A stretch of 64,000 bases of DNA from Pseudomonadota bacterium (GTDB taxonomy: Bacteria; Desulfobacterota; Binatia; Binatales; Binataceae). Made by a program: the position numbers and the translations under genes. Under the pieces are notes generated by a model. The model was not told the origin of the DNA, ran no database searches, and saw nothing but the letters and a program-made list of their open reading frames with translations. Shown here one piece after another: positions 16,298 to 25,258 of the stretch (position 1 is its first letter; the number at the start of each line of letters is the position of its first letter). The DNA lies in assembly GCA_021323675.1 (NCBI GenBank), contig JAJPKP010000020.1:1-64000 (forward strand), given 5' to 3'.

Positions 16298-17125
16298 ATG
16301 GCGGACAATTCATCGTTGGCAGGCAGGACCGCGGTCATAACCGGCGCATCAAGCGGCATTGGACGCGCCATCGCGGTGCGGCTCGCTCAGGCCGGCGCCC
16401 ACGTGTTTCTCGCCGGTCGCTCCGCTTCTTCGCTCTCCGAGGCGGCCGCGGCCGCGCAAGCGGCGGGAGGAAAGGCCACTCCGATCACGGGCGACATCCG
16501 CGACCCCGGGCAGGTGCGGGCACTGGTGGACCAGGCGACGAAGGACACGGGGCGCCTCGACATCATGGTCAACAACGCGGGCGTGGAGTTTCCCAGTTCG
16601 ATCGTGGACGGCGACCCTGAGCGCTGGCGGGCGATGCTCGAGACCAATGTGCTGGCACTGCTGGTGGGTTCTCAGGCGGCGGTGCGCGCGATGCGCGCTT
16701 GCGGCGCTCGCGGGCACATCGTAAATATTTCGTCGGTCGCGGGACGCCGGGAAGCATCCGGCGTCTATGGCGCGACCAAATGGGCGGTGAACGCAATCGC
16801 GACTTCGTTGCGCAAGGAACTGGAGAACGACACCATCCGCGTCGTCAATATCATCCCCGGTGCGGTCGCCACCAACTTCGCGCGCAACTTCCCGCCCGAG
16901 TTCGTTGCCAATATCCTCCAGTCCCTCGGCATCAAACAGGACTTCAAAGCGGGCGCAACCCTGCCCGCCGAAGTTCTCGATCGCGTCGCCAGTGCGGGCC
17001 GGCAGATCCTGGCGTCCGCCGATGATATCGCCCGAGCGGTGCTCTTCGCAGTCACTCAACCGATCGAATTGAACATCTTCGAGATGGTCGTTCGACCGCA
17101 ACGCGAGTTTGCCCTTCCTTCATGA
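16298..17125 (+). CDS. short-chain dehydrogenase/reductase
   Basis: This NAD(P)-dependent oxidoreductase of the classical SDR family has 275 residues and a Rossmann fold: TGASSGIGR (about 15-23), NNAG near 93, the catalytic Ser in IVNISSVAG (about 143) and YxxxK in VYGATKWA (about 156-160). The substrate cannot be told from sequence. A GGAGG ribosome-binding site lies six bases before the ATG. Its stop overlaps the start of the TetR gene (ATGA at 17122-17125), so the two are co-translated, and the regulator probably responds to the SDR's substrate. Confidence 0.9.
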   Translation: MADNSSLAGRTAVITGASSGIGRAIAVRLAQAGAHVFLAGRSASSLSEAAAAAQAAGGKATPITGDIRDPGQVRALVDQATKDTGRLDIMVNNAGVEFPSSIVDGDPERWRAMLETNVLALLVGSQAAVRAMRACGARGHIVNISSVAGRREASGVYGATKWAVNAIATSLRKELENDTIRVVNIIPGAVATNFARNFPPEFVANILQSLGIKQDFKAGATLPAEVLDRVASAGRQILASADDIARAVLFAVTQPIELNIFEMVVRPQREFALPS

Positions 17126-17745
17126 GTCCACGCGGCCGGAGCGCGGCGGGAGAAAAACGCGCAGCAATCCTCGATGCCGCGCTCCGGCTGTTCGGACGCT
17201 ACGGTTACAAGCGCACTTCGATCGACGACATCGCATCCGAAGCGCAGATCGCAAAAGGAACCGTATACCTCAGCTTCAAGAGCAAGGAGGAAATCTTCCG
17301 CGCCCTCTGCGAGGATATCGCGCGGCGGCTCGAGGACCAGGCGCAGCAGGCGCGCGACTCCGACGCGCCGCTGGCCGATCGGATTCTCGCCATCCTGGAG
17401 GCCAAGTTCACCTTCGCTTTTGAGATCGTCCGAAGCTCGCCGCATGCCGCCGAACTGATGGATTCGAAAAACCGGCTTTCCGGAGGCGTGTTTGAGAGAT
17501 GCTCCCGCCGCCATCAGCGGATCCTGCGCGAGGTCATCGAAGAAGCCGCCGGGCGCGGCGAGATATCCCCGGAGCGGTACGGCCTTACTTCCGCGGCGGT
17601 TGTCGACCTGCTGCTTGCCGGAGGCCACGGAATAGAGCATCTGGCTACAAGCTCGCCGATGCTGAGGCGGCGGCTGGCTGAGCTGGTGCGGGTCGTGCTG
17701 GCAGGCGTCGGCGGCGGCGCGGCCGAGAATCCGGTGCCCGTGTAG
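17122..17745 (+). CDS. TetR/AcrR-family transcriptional regulator
   Basis: The 207-residue protein has the TetR N-terminal DNA-binding domain (about 10-58: AAILDAALRLFGRYGYKRTS, DDIASEAQIAKGTVYLSFKSKEEIF) and an all-helical ligand-binding C-terminal domain. It overlaps the SDR gene by four bases. TetR proteins of this arrangement usually repress their own operon and are released by a small hydrophobic ligand. The tandem TTTAGTCA repeat at 16270 is a candidate site. Confidence 0.92.
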   Translation: MSPRGRSAAGEKRAAILDAALRLFGRYGYKRTSIDDIASEAQIAKGTVYLSFKSKEEIFRALCEDIARRLEDQAQQARDSDAPLADRILAILEAKFTFAFEIVRSSPHAAELMDSKNRLSGGVFERCSRRHQRILREVIEEAAGRGEISPERYGLTSAAVVDLLLAGGHGIEHLATSSPMLRRRLAELVRVVLAGVGGGAAENPVPV

Positions 17746-17772
17746 AGCCGGAGACCCCTCGCGGCGGTGTTT

Positions 17773-18906
17773 CTAGCGGCGGCGGCTCAAACGCCGCAGC
17801 CAGTCCTCATAGCCGTCGTCGCGCTGGCCGGAGAGCTCCGATGGCGTCCTGAAGGTCGTTCGGGGACCGCTTTCGAATCGCGCGTCGGACGGAGCCATTT
17901 CGAACTCCTGGCGGAAAGCGCGGCTGAAATGCGCCTCGCTCGAAAAGCCGGCCTCAAATGCGATCTCGGAGATGCGGCGATGACGATGCAGCGGATCGCG
18001 CAATTGCGCGAATGCCTTTTGCAACCGCCGGCGCTGAATGTATCGCGCCACGCCGCCGAGAGGCTCAAATATCCGATATAGCTGGCTCCTGGAAATTCGA
18101 AACCGGCGGCACAGACTATCCGGAGTTAGTTCAGCCGATCCCAGATTGTCACCCACGTAACGCTTCAGGCGATCGAGAAGCACGCCTTCAGTCTGCACCC
18201 GCGCTCGCGCCGCGTTTGACGAAGTGGGATAAAAGCTCGCCGCGATCATCTCCGCGGTGGCGCGCGCGACAATCGGCGCCTCATCCGCCGCGATTGAGTT
18301 CATCCTCCTCGCGAGCGACCTCAGGAAATCGGCGAGCAGACTTCCAAGGCCGCGATCGCCCGGCAGAACCAGCCCGTGCACGTTGGCAAAGGCCGGAAGC
18401 ATCTCGAGCATCAGGTCGCGCGGCACGACGATCGCGATCGTGGTCGAAGTCAGCGTGTTCGAGGAATGCGGCTTGCCGAGATCGAGAATTTCAACGTCGC
18501 GCGAACGCACATGAAAACCGCTCCGGTTCGCCTCGCCCTCGAGTCCTCCGGTGTCATAAAGCTGGACGAGGTAATGATCGATTCCATCGGAAGCGATCCT
18601 GGCGGTTTTCCGCTCGAAGTGCTGGCCGCTGAAGTCAACCCCCGCGACCAGCATCTCGCCCAGGTTGTAGGCGCGAACCGACGCGGCGAAACCTTCAGGC
18701 ACGCGCCCGCCGTGTGGCCTCACGTCGAATATTACATCGATACTTTCTCGCCACGCTTCGAAGCGATCGTCCGCTCGCTTCCACAGGTCGGTCGTAAAAA
18801 CCGTGAAGGGCACTTCGGCGCCGTGTTCAGCTTGTTGCGCGCCATGACTCGGTGCGGCGTGCGATCGCTCTATCGATAGCGGGGATTCGTGAGTCTCGAG
18901 GGACAT
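17773..18906 (-). CDS. AraC-family transcriptional regulator
   Basis: The 377-residue protein has an N-terminal AraC-binding-like domain (about 30-215, resembling the FeaR/NtcB-type sensor with FSGQHFERKTARI and HYLVQLYDTGG) and a C-terminal AraC HTH domain (about 255-350: LTPDSLCRRFRISRSQLYRIFEPLGGVARYIQ as two segments, then ISEIAFEAGFSSEAHFSRAFRQEF). It ends 28 bases from the convergent tetR gene and its target is unknown. The region upstream of its start (18907-19136, 230 bases) holds no recognisable gene. Confidence 0.9.
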   Translation of the reverse strand: MSLETHESPLSIERSHAAPSHGAQQAEHGAEVPFTVFTTDLWKRADDRFEAWRESIDVIFDVRPHGGRVPEGFAASVRAYNLGEMLVAGVDFSGQHFERKTARIASDGIDHYLVQLYDTGGLEGEANRSGFHVRSRDVEILDLGKPHSSNTLTSTTIAIVVPRDLMLEMLPAFANVHGLVLPGDRGLGSLLADFLRSLARRMNSIAADEAPIVARATAEMIAASFYPTSSNAARARVQTEGVLLDRLKRYVGDNLGSAELTPDSLCRRFRISRSQLYRIFEPLGGVARYIQRRRLQKAFAQLRDPLHRHRRISEIAFEAGFSSEAHFSRAFRQEFEMAPSDARFESGPRTTFRTPSELSGQRDDGYEDWLRRLSRRR

Positions 18907-19136
18907 CGCAAGTCAGCCTTCTACCACAACGCGCGGCCCCGTCATTTTGTTGTCAACTCGATGCTAATTCTAAGAGATGCGTCCGTTTATGCATTCTCTG
19001 CCAAAAACTTCCGCACGCTGCAAGAAAGCCCCGCGTCAGATCAACGGGGAAAAGGCGGCCCGTGCGAAACGGGTCGCCATTGTGACGATGGAAAATGTCT
19101 GCCTGTGGACGGACTGCGCCGAGCGCGGCGATGGGC

Positions 19137-19733
19137 TCACGCACGCGCGCTGCGGCGTTTTGCCGCCGCATGCGACGCATGAACCCGATGAGCGCGCTTG
19201 TGAGAATCGACCGGCGGCTTTGCGAAGGCCTTTGCCGGCTTGGGCGCCGGGGCGGGCGATGCTTTGACCGGTTCATCGGCGGGCACAGGGGCCGGCGGCA
19301 CCGCGGCGGCAGTCTGGGCTTCAAGGATTCGGCGGCGCTCAATCATCTCGATCTTTCTTTCCTTCCATCGCCGCAACCCGATTCTCATGTATTCCGCGTT
19401 GATGTCCAGCATGTCGCAGACGTTATCGAACGAGAAGACCCAGCGCTTGTCCTCGTGATTGATCCACTCGTCCGCTTCGCGAAACAGACGCTGTCCTTTG
19501 CTGGTGGCGGCGTCGATGCATTTCATGAAGCATTCGACGGCATCCTCCAACACGCTCAGGATTAGCCGCTTTTCGCCTTCAAGGAGATGCTTCTTGCGCA
19601 TCGCCTCGAAATACTGGATGGGCAAGAGAGTGTCGGGCTCGAACAGGCTTGGCAGCCTTTCGTCCAGGGTTTCCTTCTCTTGCATCTTTCCTTGCGCTTC
19701 CCCAGTCCTTAAGTCGTGATTAGCTTCTTCCAC
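19137..19733 (-). CDS. conserved unknown protein with a predicted HTH-like segment, downstream of iscX
   Basis: The 198-residue protein is soluble. Its N-terminal 135 residues are helical and well conserved in character (LILSVLEDAVECFMKCI, READEWINHEDKRWVFSF, NVCDMLDINAEYMRIGLRRWKE). The last part looks like a compact helix-turn-helix. A Pro/Ala/Lys-rich tail (about 140-198) is probably disordered and basic. The start is GTG 19733 with AAGGAGG about ten bases upstream; ATG 19685 is the alternative. It may be the last gene of the isc transcript, 53 bases after iscX. I do not recognise a characterised family. Confidence 0.7.
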   Translation of the reverse strand: MEEANHDLRTGEAQGKMQEKETLDERLPSLFEPDTLLPIQYFEAMRKKHLLEGEKRLILSVLEDAVECFMKCIDAATSKGQRLFREADEWINHEDKRWVFSFDNVCDMLDINAEYMRIGLRRWKERKIEMIERRRILEAQTAAAVPPAPVPADEPVKASPAPAPKPAKAFAKPPVDSHKRAHRVHASHAAAKRRSARA

Positions 19734-19786
19734 CGCACCCCCGCCTCCTTCTCAAAGTCTTAAGACGCCGCCAGAGGGGCGTCTAT

Positions 19787-20008
19787 TCACTCGTCGTCCT
19801 CGTTTTGCTCCCGGTACAGCTCGGTCCAGGCCATCTGGATCGCCTCAAGTTTGCCTTCCGTTGAAGACCCGGGATCATCGTCGAACTCGTCGAGGTCGAT
19901 GACCCACTGGCGAAGATCGGTGAAACGAACATCCAGCGGGTTTATGCCGGGATGGTTTTCGGCCAGCACCTCCGCAATTTCCTCAGCCTGATCCCACTTG
20001 AGTCCCAT
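19787..20008 (-). CDS. iscX: Fe-S cluster assembly protein IscX
   Basis: IscX is a small acidic protein that binds IscS and modulates iron entry and sulfur transfer. From ATG 20008 the product has 73 residues with the family pattern: MGLKWDQAEEIAEVLAENHPGINPL near the start, VRFTDLRQWVIDLDEFDDDP in the middle, and AIQMAWTELYRE at the end. A CGGAGG site precedes this ATG, so the longer frame from 20041 is not needed. It overlaps no gene and starts 17 bases after the hscA stop. Confidence 0.92.
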   Translation of the reverse strand: MGLKWDQAEEIAEVLAENHPGINPLDVRFTDLRQWVIDLDEFDDDPGSSTEGKLEAIQMAWTELYREQNEDDE

Positions 20009-20024
20009 CGTCAGAAAGCCTCCG

Positions 20025-21887
20025 TCAGGACACCTCTTCAACCGATTTCTTTTCCAGCGCCTGCTTGATCGCGAAGTCCATAATTCGGCCCGCGAACGGC
20101 GTGCTTAGCTCGTTCAATTCCTCGACCAGCCTGGAGATGAGCTCGCGATCTTCCGTCTTGCGTGCCGCATCCAGCCGCTCCGCCGCCTCTTCCAGACGCG
20201 CGCGTTCGCCACCCTCGATCAACTCCGGGAACTCGCCGAGCTGCTTGCGCAGGGCCCCCAGTATCTGCTCGGCGTCGTTGCGGGCAACGATCAGGAGACG
20301 CTGCTCGAGATCCTGCTCGCCCAGGTCGATCGCTTCCTCGAGCATCCTCTCGATTTCTTCGTCGGTCAGGCCGTAACTCGGCTTGACATCGATCGAATGC
20401 TCTCGGCCGGTGCGCTCATCGCGCGCACTGACATTAAGTATCCCGTTTGCGTCGATGAGGAAAGTGACGGCAATTCGGGGTAATCCGGCAGGTTGCGGCT
20501 CGATCGGACCTAATTTGAAGCGCGCGAGGCTGCGGCAATCCCGGGCCAGCTCCCGCTCACCCTGCAGCACATGGATGTCGACATGGGTCTGACTGTCGAC
20601 CGCGGTGGTAAAGTTCTCCGTGACACTGGTCGGGATGGTGGTGTTGCGATGGATCAGCCGTTCCATCACCCCCCCCATCGTCTCGATCCCGAGCGACAGC
20701 GGAACGACGTCCAGAAGCAGCATATCGCCCTGCGTGCCCATCAGCACACCGGCCTGGACGGCAGCGCCAAGCGCGACGACTTCATCCGGATTCAGCGAAC
20801 AGAGCGGCTCGCGGCCAAAGAGTTCGGCGACCCGCCGGCGCACCAGTGGCATCCGGGTTGCGCCCCCCACCAGGACGACAGCCTGCACGTCCGCGCCCGC
20901 AAGCCCCGCGTCAGCCAGCGCCATTTCGCATCGCTTGAGAGACCTCGCCACGAACGGCGCTGCGATTCTCTCCAGCTCCCCGCGGGTGAGCGATTTTCGA
21001 ATCAGGTGGCCCGGCAATTCGAGCTTGATCTCGAACTCGTCGGCGCCGCTCAACCGTTTCTTCGCCTCTTCCACAGCCAGGCGGGCACTGTTCCATACGT
21101 GACGCTCGTGGCGCAGCTCTTCCGGAAGCTCCTCGAGCATCCAGTCGACCAGCGCACTATCTATATCGTCGCCACCCAGATGCGTGTCTCCGTTGGTGGA
21201 CAGGACTTCGAAGATTCCTTCCTTGATGCTGAGAATGGAGATATCGAAAGTTCCGCCGCCGAGATCGTAAACGGCGACATTCCCCTCGGCCATTTTGTTG
21301 AGTCCATATGCGAGCGATGCCGCGGTGGGCTCGTTTACGAGGCGAACCACCTCGAGTCCGGCCAGCCGCCCCGCATCCTTGGTCGCTTGCCGCTGCCCGT
21401 CGTTGAAATATGCGGGCACTGTAATCACCACGCGATCGACCTTTTCGCCGAGCGCCCGTTCAGCGCGGCGCTTCAGGGCTACCAGTATCTCGGCTGAGAT
21501 TTGCGGGGGCGTGAACGCCCGCTTGCCGATTTGAAAACGCACCACCGACCCGGACATATCGGCAAAGGTGTAACGATTGCGGTCTTCGGGGGCGATCTCG
21601 CCGCCTCCCAGTCCCATGTATCGCTTCACCGATCGGATGACCGCACCGAACTCGCCGCCGGAAAAGCCCACTGCGCTCACCCGCCCGTCCTTTTCGACCG
21701 TCAGATGAGGCTCCATCGCGATCGCGGCGCGGCCGGTATGCACCTCGCCGGTGGGCGCGATCGCTACGACAGATTCAAGCAAGGTCTCGCCGGTTTCGGG
21801 GTCAGAAATCACTCGCGGGACGCCATGGTCCATCACCGCGATCAGGCTGTTGGTAGTGCCCAGGTCTATTCCGAAAATTCGGCTCAT
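20025..21887 (-). CDS. hscA: Fe-S protein assembly chaperone HscA
   Basis: HscA is a specialised Hsp70 that uses ATP, with HscB, to release the [2Fe-2S] cluster from IscU. The 620-residue product has the Hsp70 nucleotide-binding domain ([14 protein letters not shown] at the start, [48 protein letters not shown]) and a substrate-binding domain (about 385-620). The length matches HscA (616 in E. coli) rather than DnaK, and there is no acidic DnaK-type tail. Its ATG overlaps the hscB stop (21885-21889), so the two are translationally coupled. Confidence 0.95.
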   Translation of the reverse strand: MSRIFGIDLGTTNSLIAVMDHGVPRVISDPETGETLLESVVAIAPTGEVHTGRAAIAMEPHLTVEKDGRVSAVGFSGGEFGAVIRSVKRYMGLGGGEIAPEDRNRYTFADMSGSVVRFQIGKRAFTPPQISAEILVALKRRAERALGEKVDRVVITVPAYFNDGQRQATKDAGRLAGLEVVRLVNEPTAASLAYGLNKMAEGNVAVYDLGGGTFDISILSIKEGIFEVLSTNGDTHLGGDDIDSALVDWMLEELPEELRHERHVWNSARLAVEEAKKRLSGADEFEIKLELPGHLIRKSLTRGELERIAAPFVARSLKRCEMALADAGLAGADVQAVVLVGGATRMPLVRRRVAELFGREPLCSLNPDEVVALGAAVQAGVLMGTQGDMLLLDVVPLSLGIETMGGVMERLIHRNTTIPTSVTENFTTAVDSQTHVDIHVLQGERELARDCRSLARFKLGPIEPQPAGLPRIAVTFLIDANGILNVSARDERTGREHSIDVKPSYGLTDEEIERMLEEAIDLGEQDLEQRLLIVARNDAEQILGALRKQLGEFPELIEGGERARLEEAAERLDAARKTEDRELISRLVEELNELSTPFAGRIMDFAIKQALEKKSVEEVS

Positions 21888-22525
21888 CAGGCTGCCTTGA
21901 GATTTTCCAGCTCGCGATCGACGTCGCGGATCAAGGTGCGCAGATAGGCGATCTGGGAAAGGATCGCCTTCAGATCCGCCACGAGCCCCTTGGCGTCGTG
22001 GTCCGCGTTGTCCCAGCGCTCAAAATTGCGGGCCAGGCGCTCGCGCAAATCGTTCATAGCGGATTCAAGTTCGCCGCGGCGCGCGACCGTGCGATCGCGA
22101 AGCGCCTGAATTTCGGAGCCGCGAGCGCCGCGAAGCTCGGCAAGCTCGTCCTGAACTTCGAATACAAGTTCCGCAAGTTCGGAAGGAACCGATTTGTTGT
22201 TTTCCGCGAGTTTCTCGCCCCGCAGCTCGAGCCAGTACAACCCGCGTGCGACGGGATCGCGCAGTGTGCGATAGGAGCGGGTCAACAGCGCCGTGCTTCG
22301 CAGGCTCGCATCGCGCGCGCGGGCGGAAGCCTGGGCGAAGCGGTCGGGATGAATTCTGCGGCTGAGCTCGTGATAGGCGCGCTCGAGCGCGGCGGGGTCC
22401 AGAACCAGCTTGCGCGGAAGGCCGAGAGCGGCGAAGCAGTCCAGGTCAGCGCCGACGGGAGCGCCGCAACTCTCGCAAATCAATCGCGGCTCCTGCCGCC
22501 GTCCACATGACGGGCATTCGATCAT
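21887..22525 (-). CDS. hscB: co-chaperone HscB with N-terminal zinc ribbon
   Basis: HscB is a J-domain protein that brings IscU to HscA. From ATG 22525 it has 212 residues: an N-terminal zinc ribbon (ECPSCGRRQ and ICESCGAP, two CxxC pairs), a J domain with HPD in [11 protein letters not shown], and a C-terminal three-helix IscU-binding domain. The zinc ribbon is absent from E. coli HscB but resembles the N-terminal domain of eukaryotic HSC20. A GTG at 22540 could extend it by five residues. It follows iscA by 30 bases. Confidence 0.93.
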   Translation of the reverse strand: MIECPSCGRRQEPRLICESCGAPVGADLDCFAALGLPRKLVLDPAALERAYHELSRRIHPDRFAQASARARDASLRSTALLTRSYRTLRDPVARGLYWLELRGEKLAENNKSVPSELAELVFEVQDELAELRGARGSEIQALRDRTVARRGELESAMNDLRERLARNFERWDNADHDAKGLVADLKAILSQIAYLRTLIRDVDRELENLKAA

Positions 22526-22555
22526 CTTTGCGCCATGCACCCCGCATCCGCTCGT

Positions 22556-22873
22556 TCATACGACGAACGATTCCCCGCATCCACAACTGCGTTTGGCGTT
22601 GGGATTGACCACGCGAAACCCGGAAGACATCAGTTCTTCCGCGTAGTCCAGTTCGGAGCCGTTGAGATAAAGAAAGCTCTTCTTGTCGACGATGAGCCGT
22701 GCGCCGTCGCGCTCGAAAACCTTGTCGCGCTCCTTGGCGGCATCGATCTCCATCCGGTATTGCAGGCCGGAGCATCCGCCCCCGACAACCTTTACGCGCA
22801 ATCCCGCCTGGTCGCCCTTGTCGGAAACCAATTGCTTGATCTTGTTAACCGCGTTGTCCGACAACGAAATCAT
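22556..22873 (-). CDS. iscA: A-type Fe-S carrier protein
   Basis: A-type carriers hold and deliver Fe-S clusters or iron. The 105-residue protein has the three conserved cysteines in VGGGCSGLQY and SCGCGESF, and the HesB fold signature near the C terminus. The motif does not separate IscA from ErpA; the location between iscU and hscB supports IscA. Confidence 0.95.
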   Translation of the reverse strand: MISLSDNAVNKIKQLVSDKGDQAGLRVKVVGGGCSGLQYRMEIDAAKERDKVFERDGARLIVDKKSFLYLNGSELDYAEELMSSGFRVVNPNAKRSCGCGESFVV

Positions 22874-22889
22874 CGATCGCGCGCGCCTT

Positions 22890-23309
22890 TTACTTCTCCT
22901 GCGCCCTGGCCGCTTGCGGCTCCTCGGCGCCGTCCTTGTGCTTTTTCCAGTCGCTGATCGCGGCTTTGATCGCGTCTTCGGCCAGCACCGAGCAGTGAAT
23001 CTTCACCGGAGGCAGGTTCAGCTCCTTCACGATGAGCGTGTTCTTGATCGCCATCGCCTCGTCGATGTGCTTGCCTTTGACGAGTTCGGTCACGTAGCTG
23101 GAGCTGGCGATCGCGCTGCCGCATCCGAAGGTCTTGAAGCGGGCGTCTTCGATTACGCCGGAGTCGTTGATCTTGAGCTGCAGCTTCATCACGTCGCCGC
23201 ACTCGGGCGCGCCAACCACGCCGGTGCCAACGTTGGGATCGTCCTTGGCGAAACTGCCGACGTTGCGGGGATTGTTGTAATGGTCGAGAACCTTATCCGA
23301 GTAAGACAT
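22890..23309 (-). CDS. iscU: Fe-S cluster scaffold protein IscU
   Basis: IscU is the scaffold on which IscS-derived sulfur and iron form a [2Fe-2S] cluster. The 139-residue protein has the three scaffold cysteines in GAPECGDVM, KTFGCGSAIASSS and KIHCSVLAEDA, and the LPPVK motif recognised by HscA. A Lys/Ala/Gln-rich tail of about 15 residues is unremarkable. It lies 24 bases after the iscS stop. Confidence 0.97.
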   Translation of the reverse strand: MSYSDKVLDHYNNPRNVGSFAKDDPNVGTGVVGAPECGDVMKLQLKINDSGVIEDARFKTFGCGSAIASSSYVTELVKGKHIDEAMAIKNTLIVKELNLPPVKIHCSVLAEDAIKAAISDWKKHKDGAEEPQAARAQEK

Positions 23310-23333
23310 CAGCGCCTCTCCGCCTTTTGTCCG

Positions 23334-24551
23334 TTAAGCTTTCCATTGGACCGATTTGAGATCGATCCCTTCTTTCGCCATCTCGTACAATGGCGACATC
23401 TCGCGCAACCGCTTGACCTCGCGGGTCACGCGGTCGGCAACGTAGTCAACTTCATCCGCGGTGTTGAATCTGCCCAGCCCGAAGCGGATCGAGCTGTGCG
23501 CAAGCTCCTCGTTGATGCCCAGCGCGCGAATCACGTAAGAGGGCTCCAGGGTAGCCGAGGTGCAGGCCGAGCCCGAGCTCACCGCGACATCGTTGATGCC
23601 CATCAGCAGAGATTCGCCTTCCACGTAGGCAAAACTCACGTTGAGATTGCCGGGCAAGCGCTCGGTGGGATGACCGTTCAGGTAGATTTCGTCAAGCCGC
23701 TCGAACAATCCGGCCTGCAGCCGGTTGCGCAGCTCGGTGAGGCGGCGAGCCTCTTCGGGAAGCTCTTTGGCCGCTATCTCGCATGCCGCTCCGAACCCCA
23801 CGATGCCGGTGACGTTGAGGGTGCCCGAACGCATGCCGCGCTCATGCCCTCCGCCATCGATGATCGGAGTGAGCCGCACCCGCGGGCCCTTCGACCGCAC
23901 ATAAAGTGCTCCGACGCCTTTGGGTCCGTAGATCTTGTGACCGCTCATCGCGAGCAGGTCGATTCCATCCTTTTCCACATCGACCGGGATCTTGCCCACG
24001 GCTTGCACCGCATCGCAGTGGAAAATGACTTCCTTCTCCTTGGCGATCCGTCCGATTTCCCGAATCGGATGAATCGTACCGATCTCGTTGTTTGCGTACA
24101 TGATCGAGATCAGCACGGTCTTGTCGGTTATCGCCTTGCGCACATCGTCCGGATCGACCATCCCGTGCTTATCTACCGGCAGATAGGTCACCGTCGCTTT
24201 GCCCTGCCGTTCGAGGGCGCGGCAGCTATCGAGCACCGCCTTGTGTTCCGTGACGCAGGTTATGACGTGGTTGCCCTTGTCCTTGTAGAACTCAACCACG
24301 CCCTTGATCGCCAGATTATCGGACTCGGTCGCGCCGCTGGTGAAGATAATCTCCTTGGCCTTCGCGTTGATGATCGACGCAAGCTGGTTGCGCGCCTTGT
24401 CAACCGCTTCCTCCGCCTCCCAACCGAAGCTGTGGTTGCGACTGGCCGCATTGCCGAACTTGGTCGTGAAATACGGCATCATCGCGTCCAGCACCCTCGG
24501 GTCGCAGGGCGTGGTCGCGTGATTGTCCATGTAAATCGGCGTCTTAACCAT
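23334..24551 (-). CDS. iscS: cysteine desulfurase IscS
   Basis: This PLP enzyme takes sulfur from cysteine as a persulfide for Fe-S clusters and tRNA thiolation. From ATG 24551 ([15 protein letters not shown]) the product has 405 residues, the usual length. It has the PLP Lys in [11 protein letters not shown] and the catalytic Cys in [16 protein letters not shown], followed by the typical [17 protein letters not shown]. The frame could start at GTG 24566, but family alignment favours 24551. It is the first gene of the isc operon and lies behind a strong promoter with IscR-like sites. Confidence 0.96.
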   Translation of the reverse strand: MVKTPIYMDNHATTPCDPRVLDAMMPYFTTKFGNAASRNHSFGWEAEEAVDKARNQLASIINAKAKEIIFTSGATESDNLAIKGVVEFYKDKGNHVITCVTEHKAVLDSCRALERQGKATVTYLPVDKHGMVDPDDVRKAITDKTVLISIMYANNEIGTIHPIREIGRIAKEKEVIFHCDAVQAVGKIPVDVEKDGIDLLAMSGHKIYGPKGVGALYVRSKGPRVRLTPIIDGGGHERGMRSGTLNVTGIVGFGAACEIAAKELPEEARRLTELRNRLQAGLFERLDEIYLNGHPTERLPGNLNVSFAYVEGESLLMGINDVAVSSGSACTSATLEPSYVIRALGINEELAHSSIRFGLGRFNTADEVDYVADRVTREVKRLREMSPLYEMAKEGIDLKSVQWKA

Positions 24552-24605
24552 CGTGCTTTCTACCACTCGCTCGGACGGGCAATCCCGCCCCGGAAGCCTC
24601 CAATA

Positions 24606-24630
24606 TTAGTGGACTACCTGAGTCCAGTAT
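24606..24630. promoter_or_regulatory. IscR type-1-like operator, site 1
   Basis: This 25-bp element contains GGACT and GAGTCCAGTAT halves. It fits most of the E. coli type-1 IscR consensus (ATAnnnGACT-n5-AGTCnnnTAT), with mismatches mainly in the central AT triplet. It overlaps the -10 hexamer and probable start site of the iscS promoter, where a bound repressor would block polymerase. Identification is by eye. Confidence 0.6.
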
Positions 24631-24653
24631 AGACCTACCGCCTCATCTGTCAA
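24626..24653 (-). promoter_or_regulatory. sigma70-type promoter of the isc operon
   Basis: On the minus strand TTGACA (24653-24648), a 16-base spacer and TATACT (24631-24626) make a near-consensus promoter about 75 bases before the iscS ATG. A second TTGACA on the same strand (around 24710-24705) has only a weak -10. The promoter is bracketed by two IscR-like sites. Confidence 0.7.
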
Positions 24654-24662
24654 TGTTTGCCA

Positions 24663-24687
24663 ATACTGGACTTATTCAGTCTACTAA
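24663..24687. promoter_or_regulatory. IscR type-1-like operator, site 2
   Basis: This 25-bp element begins ATACTGGACT and ends CAGTCTACTAA. It agrees with the type-1 IscR consensus at about 21 of 25 positions, including the WWW centre (ATT). It lies just upstream of the -35 hexamer. Its first ten bases are the exact reverse complement of the last ten of site 1. Confidence 0.65.
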
Positions 24688-24923
24688 AGAGAAATGCCTT
24701 GTCTGTCAAAGCAAATTGCATTCGCTTACCGCCTGGTCAGGAGCAGAACGCGGCCCGCGATTAATTCCGCGCGCATTAGCCCGATTCCTTGCCTGGCTTT
24801 CCGATAAGAAGCCCGCCTGATACTCAGCGTCCGCTACCATCGTGAATCCTGGGATCGTTCCGGCATCAGCACGCTCCATGATCACTTTCTCAAGACCAAA
24901 TGGAAAAAGCTCTCATGTAGAGA

Positions 24924-25238
24924 CTAGAGGGGACCGCGATTGCCGGAGTCGAAAGCAAGCTCCATCATCCTGCGCTCGCTGCGTATCGCTTTGAGCGCGT
25001 TCTCGCGGGTCATCTCAAACTCGCGCTCGAGCCATGGCGCAAGGCGCACCAGGACAGCCTCCGTGTTCGCTGCAGGGTCAAGCAAATCCGCGGCTATACG
25101 ACATTGAAACGCGACCCGTTCGATCCCGTCGTCGCGTTCGAGGACGAGCGTGAGCACCAGTCCTTCGTCCGTTCGCCGGTCGGGCGCGGCAATTTTCAGA
25201 AAGTAACGTCCGCGGCCGGTATTGATTGATACTGGCAC
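24924..25238 (-). CDS. small unknown protein downstream of secF
   Basis: The 104-residue protein is soluble, mixed alpha/beta, and has no recognised motif (RYFLKIAAPDRRTDEGLVLTLVLERDD, then a helical LVRLAPWLEREFEMTRENALKAIRSER as two segments). The start is a GTG at 25238, 20 bases after the secF stop, so it is probably on the same transcript. Ribosome-binding support is weak. Confidence 0.5.
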   Translation of the reverse strand: MPVSINTGRGRYFLKIAAPDRRTDEGLVLTLVLERDDGIERVAFQCRIAADLLDPAANTEAVLVRLAPWLEREFEMTRENALKAIRSERRMMELAFDSGNRGPL

Positions 25239-25258
25239 GGCAACGGCTCGGGCCTGGT

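Larger units (their letters stand above)
24552..24923. other. upstream region of iscS, no gene
   Basis: This is 372 bases holding the isc promoter and operators (24606-24687). The remaining 24690-24923 contains nothing recognisable. It separates the isc operon from the secF-side transcript. No iscR lies here. Confidence 0.6.

Noticed and set aside
22683..24632. 649-codon plus-strand frame opposite iscU/iscS
   Set aside because: It is antisense to well-conserved isc genes and has no family features; long antisense frames are common in GC-rich DNA.
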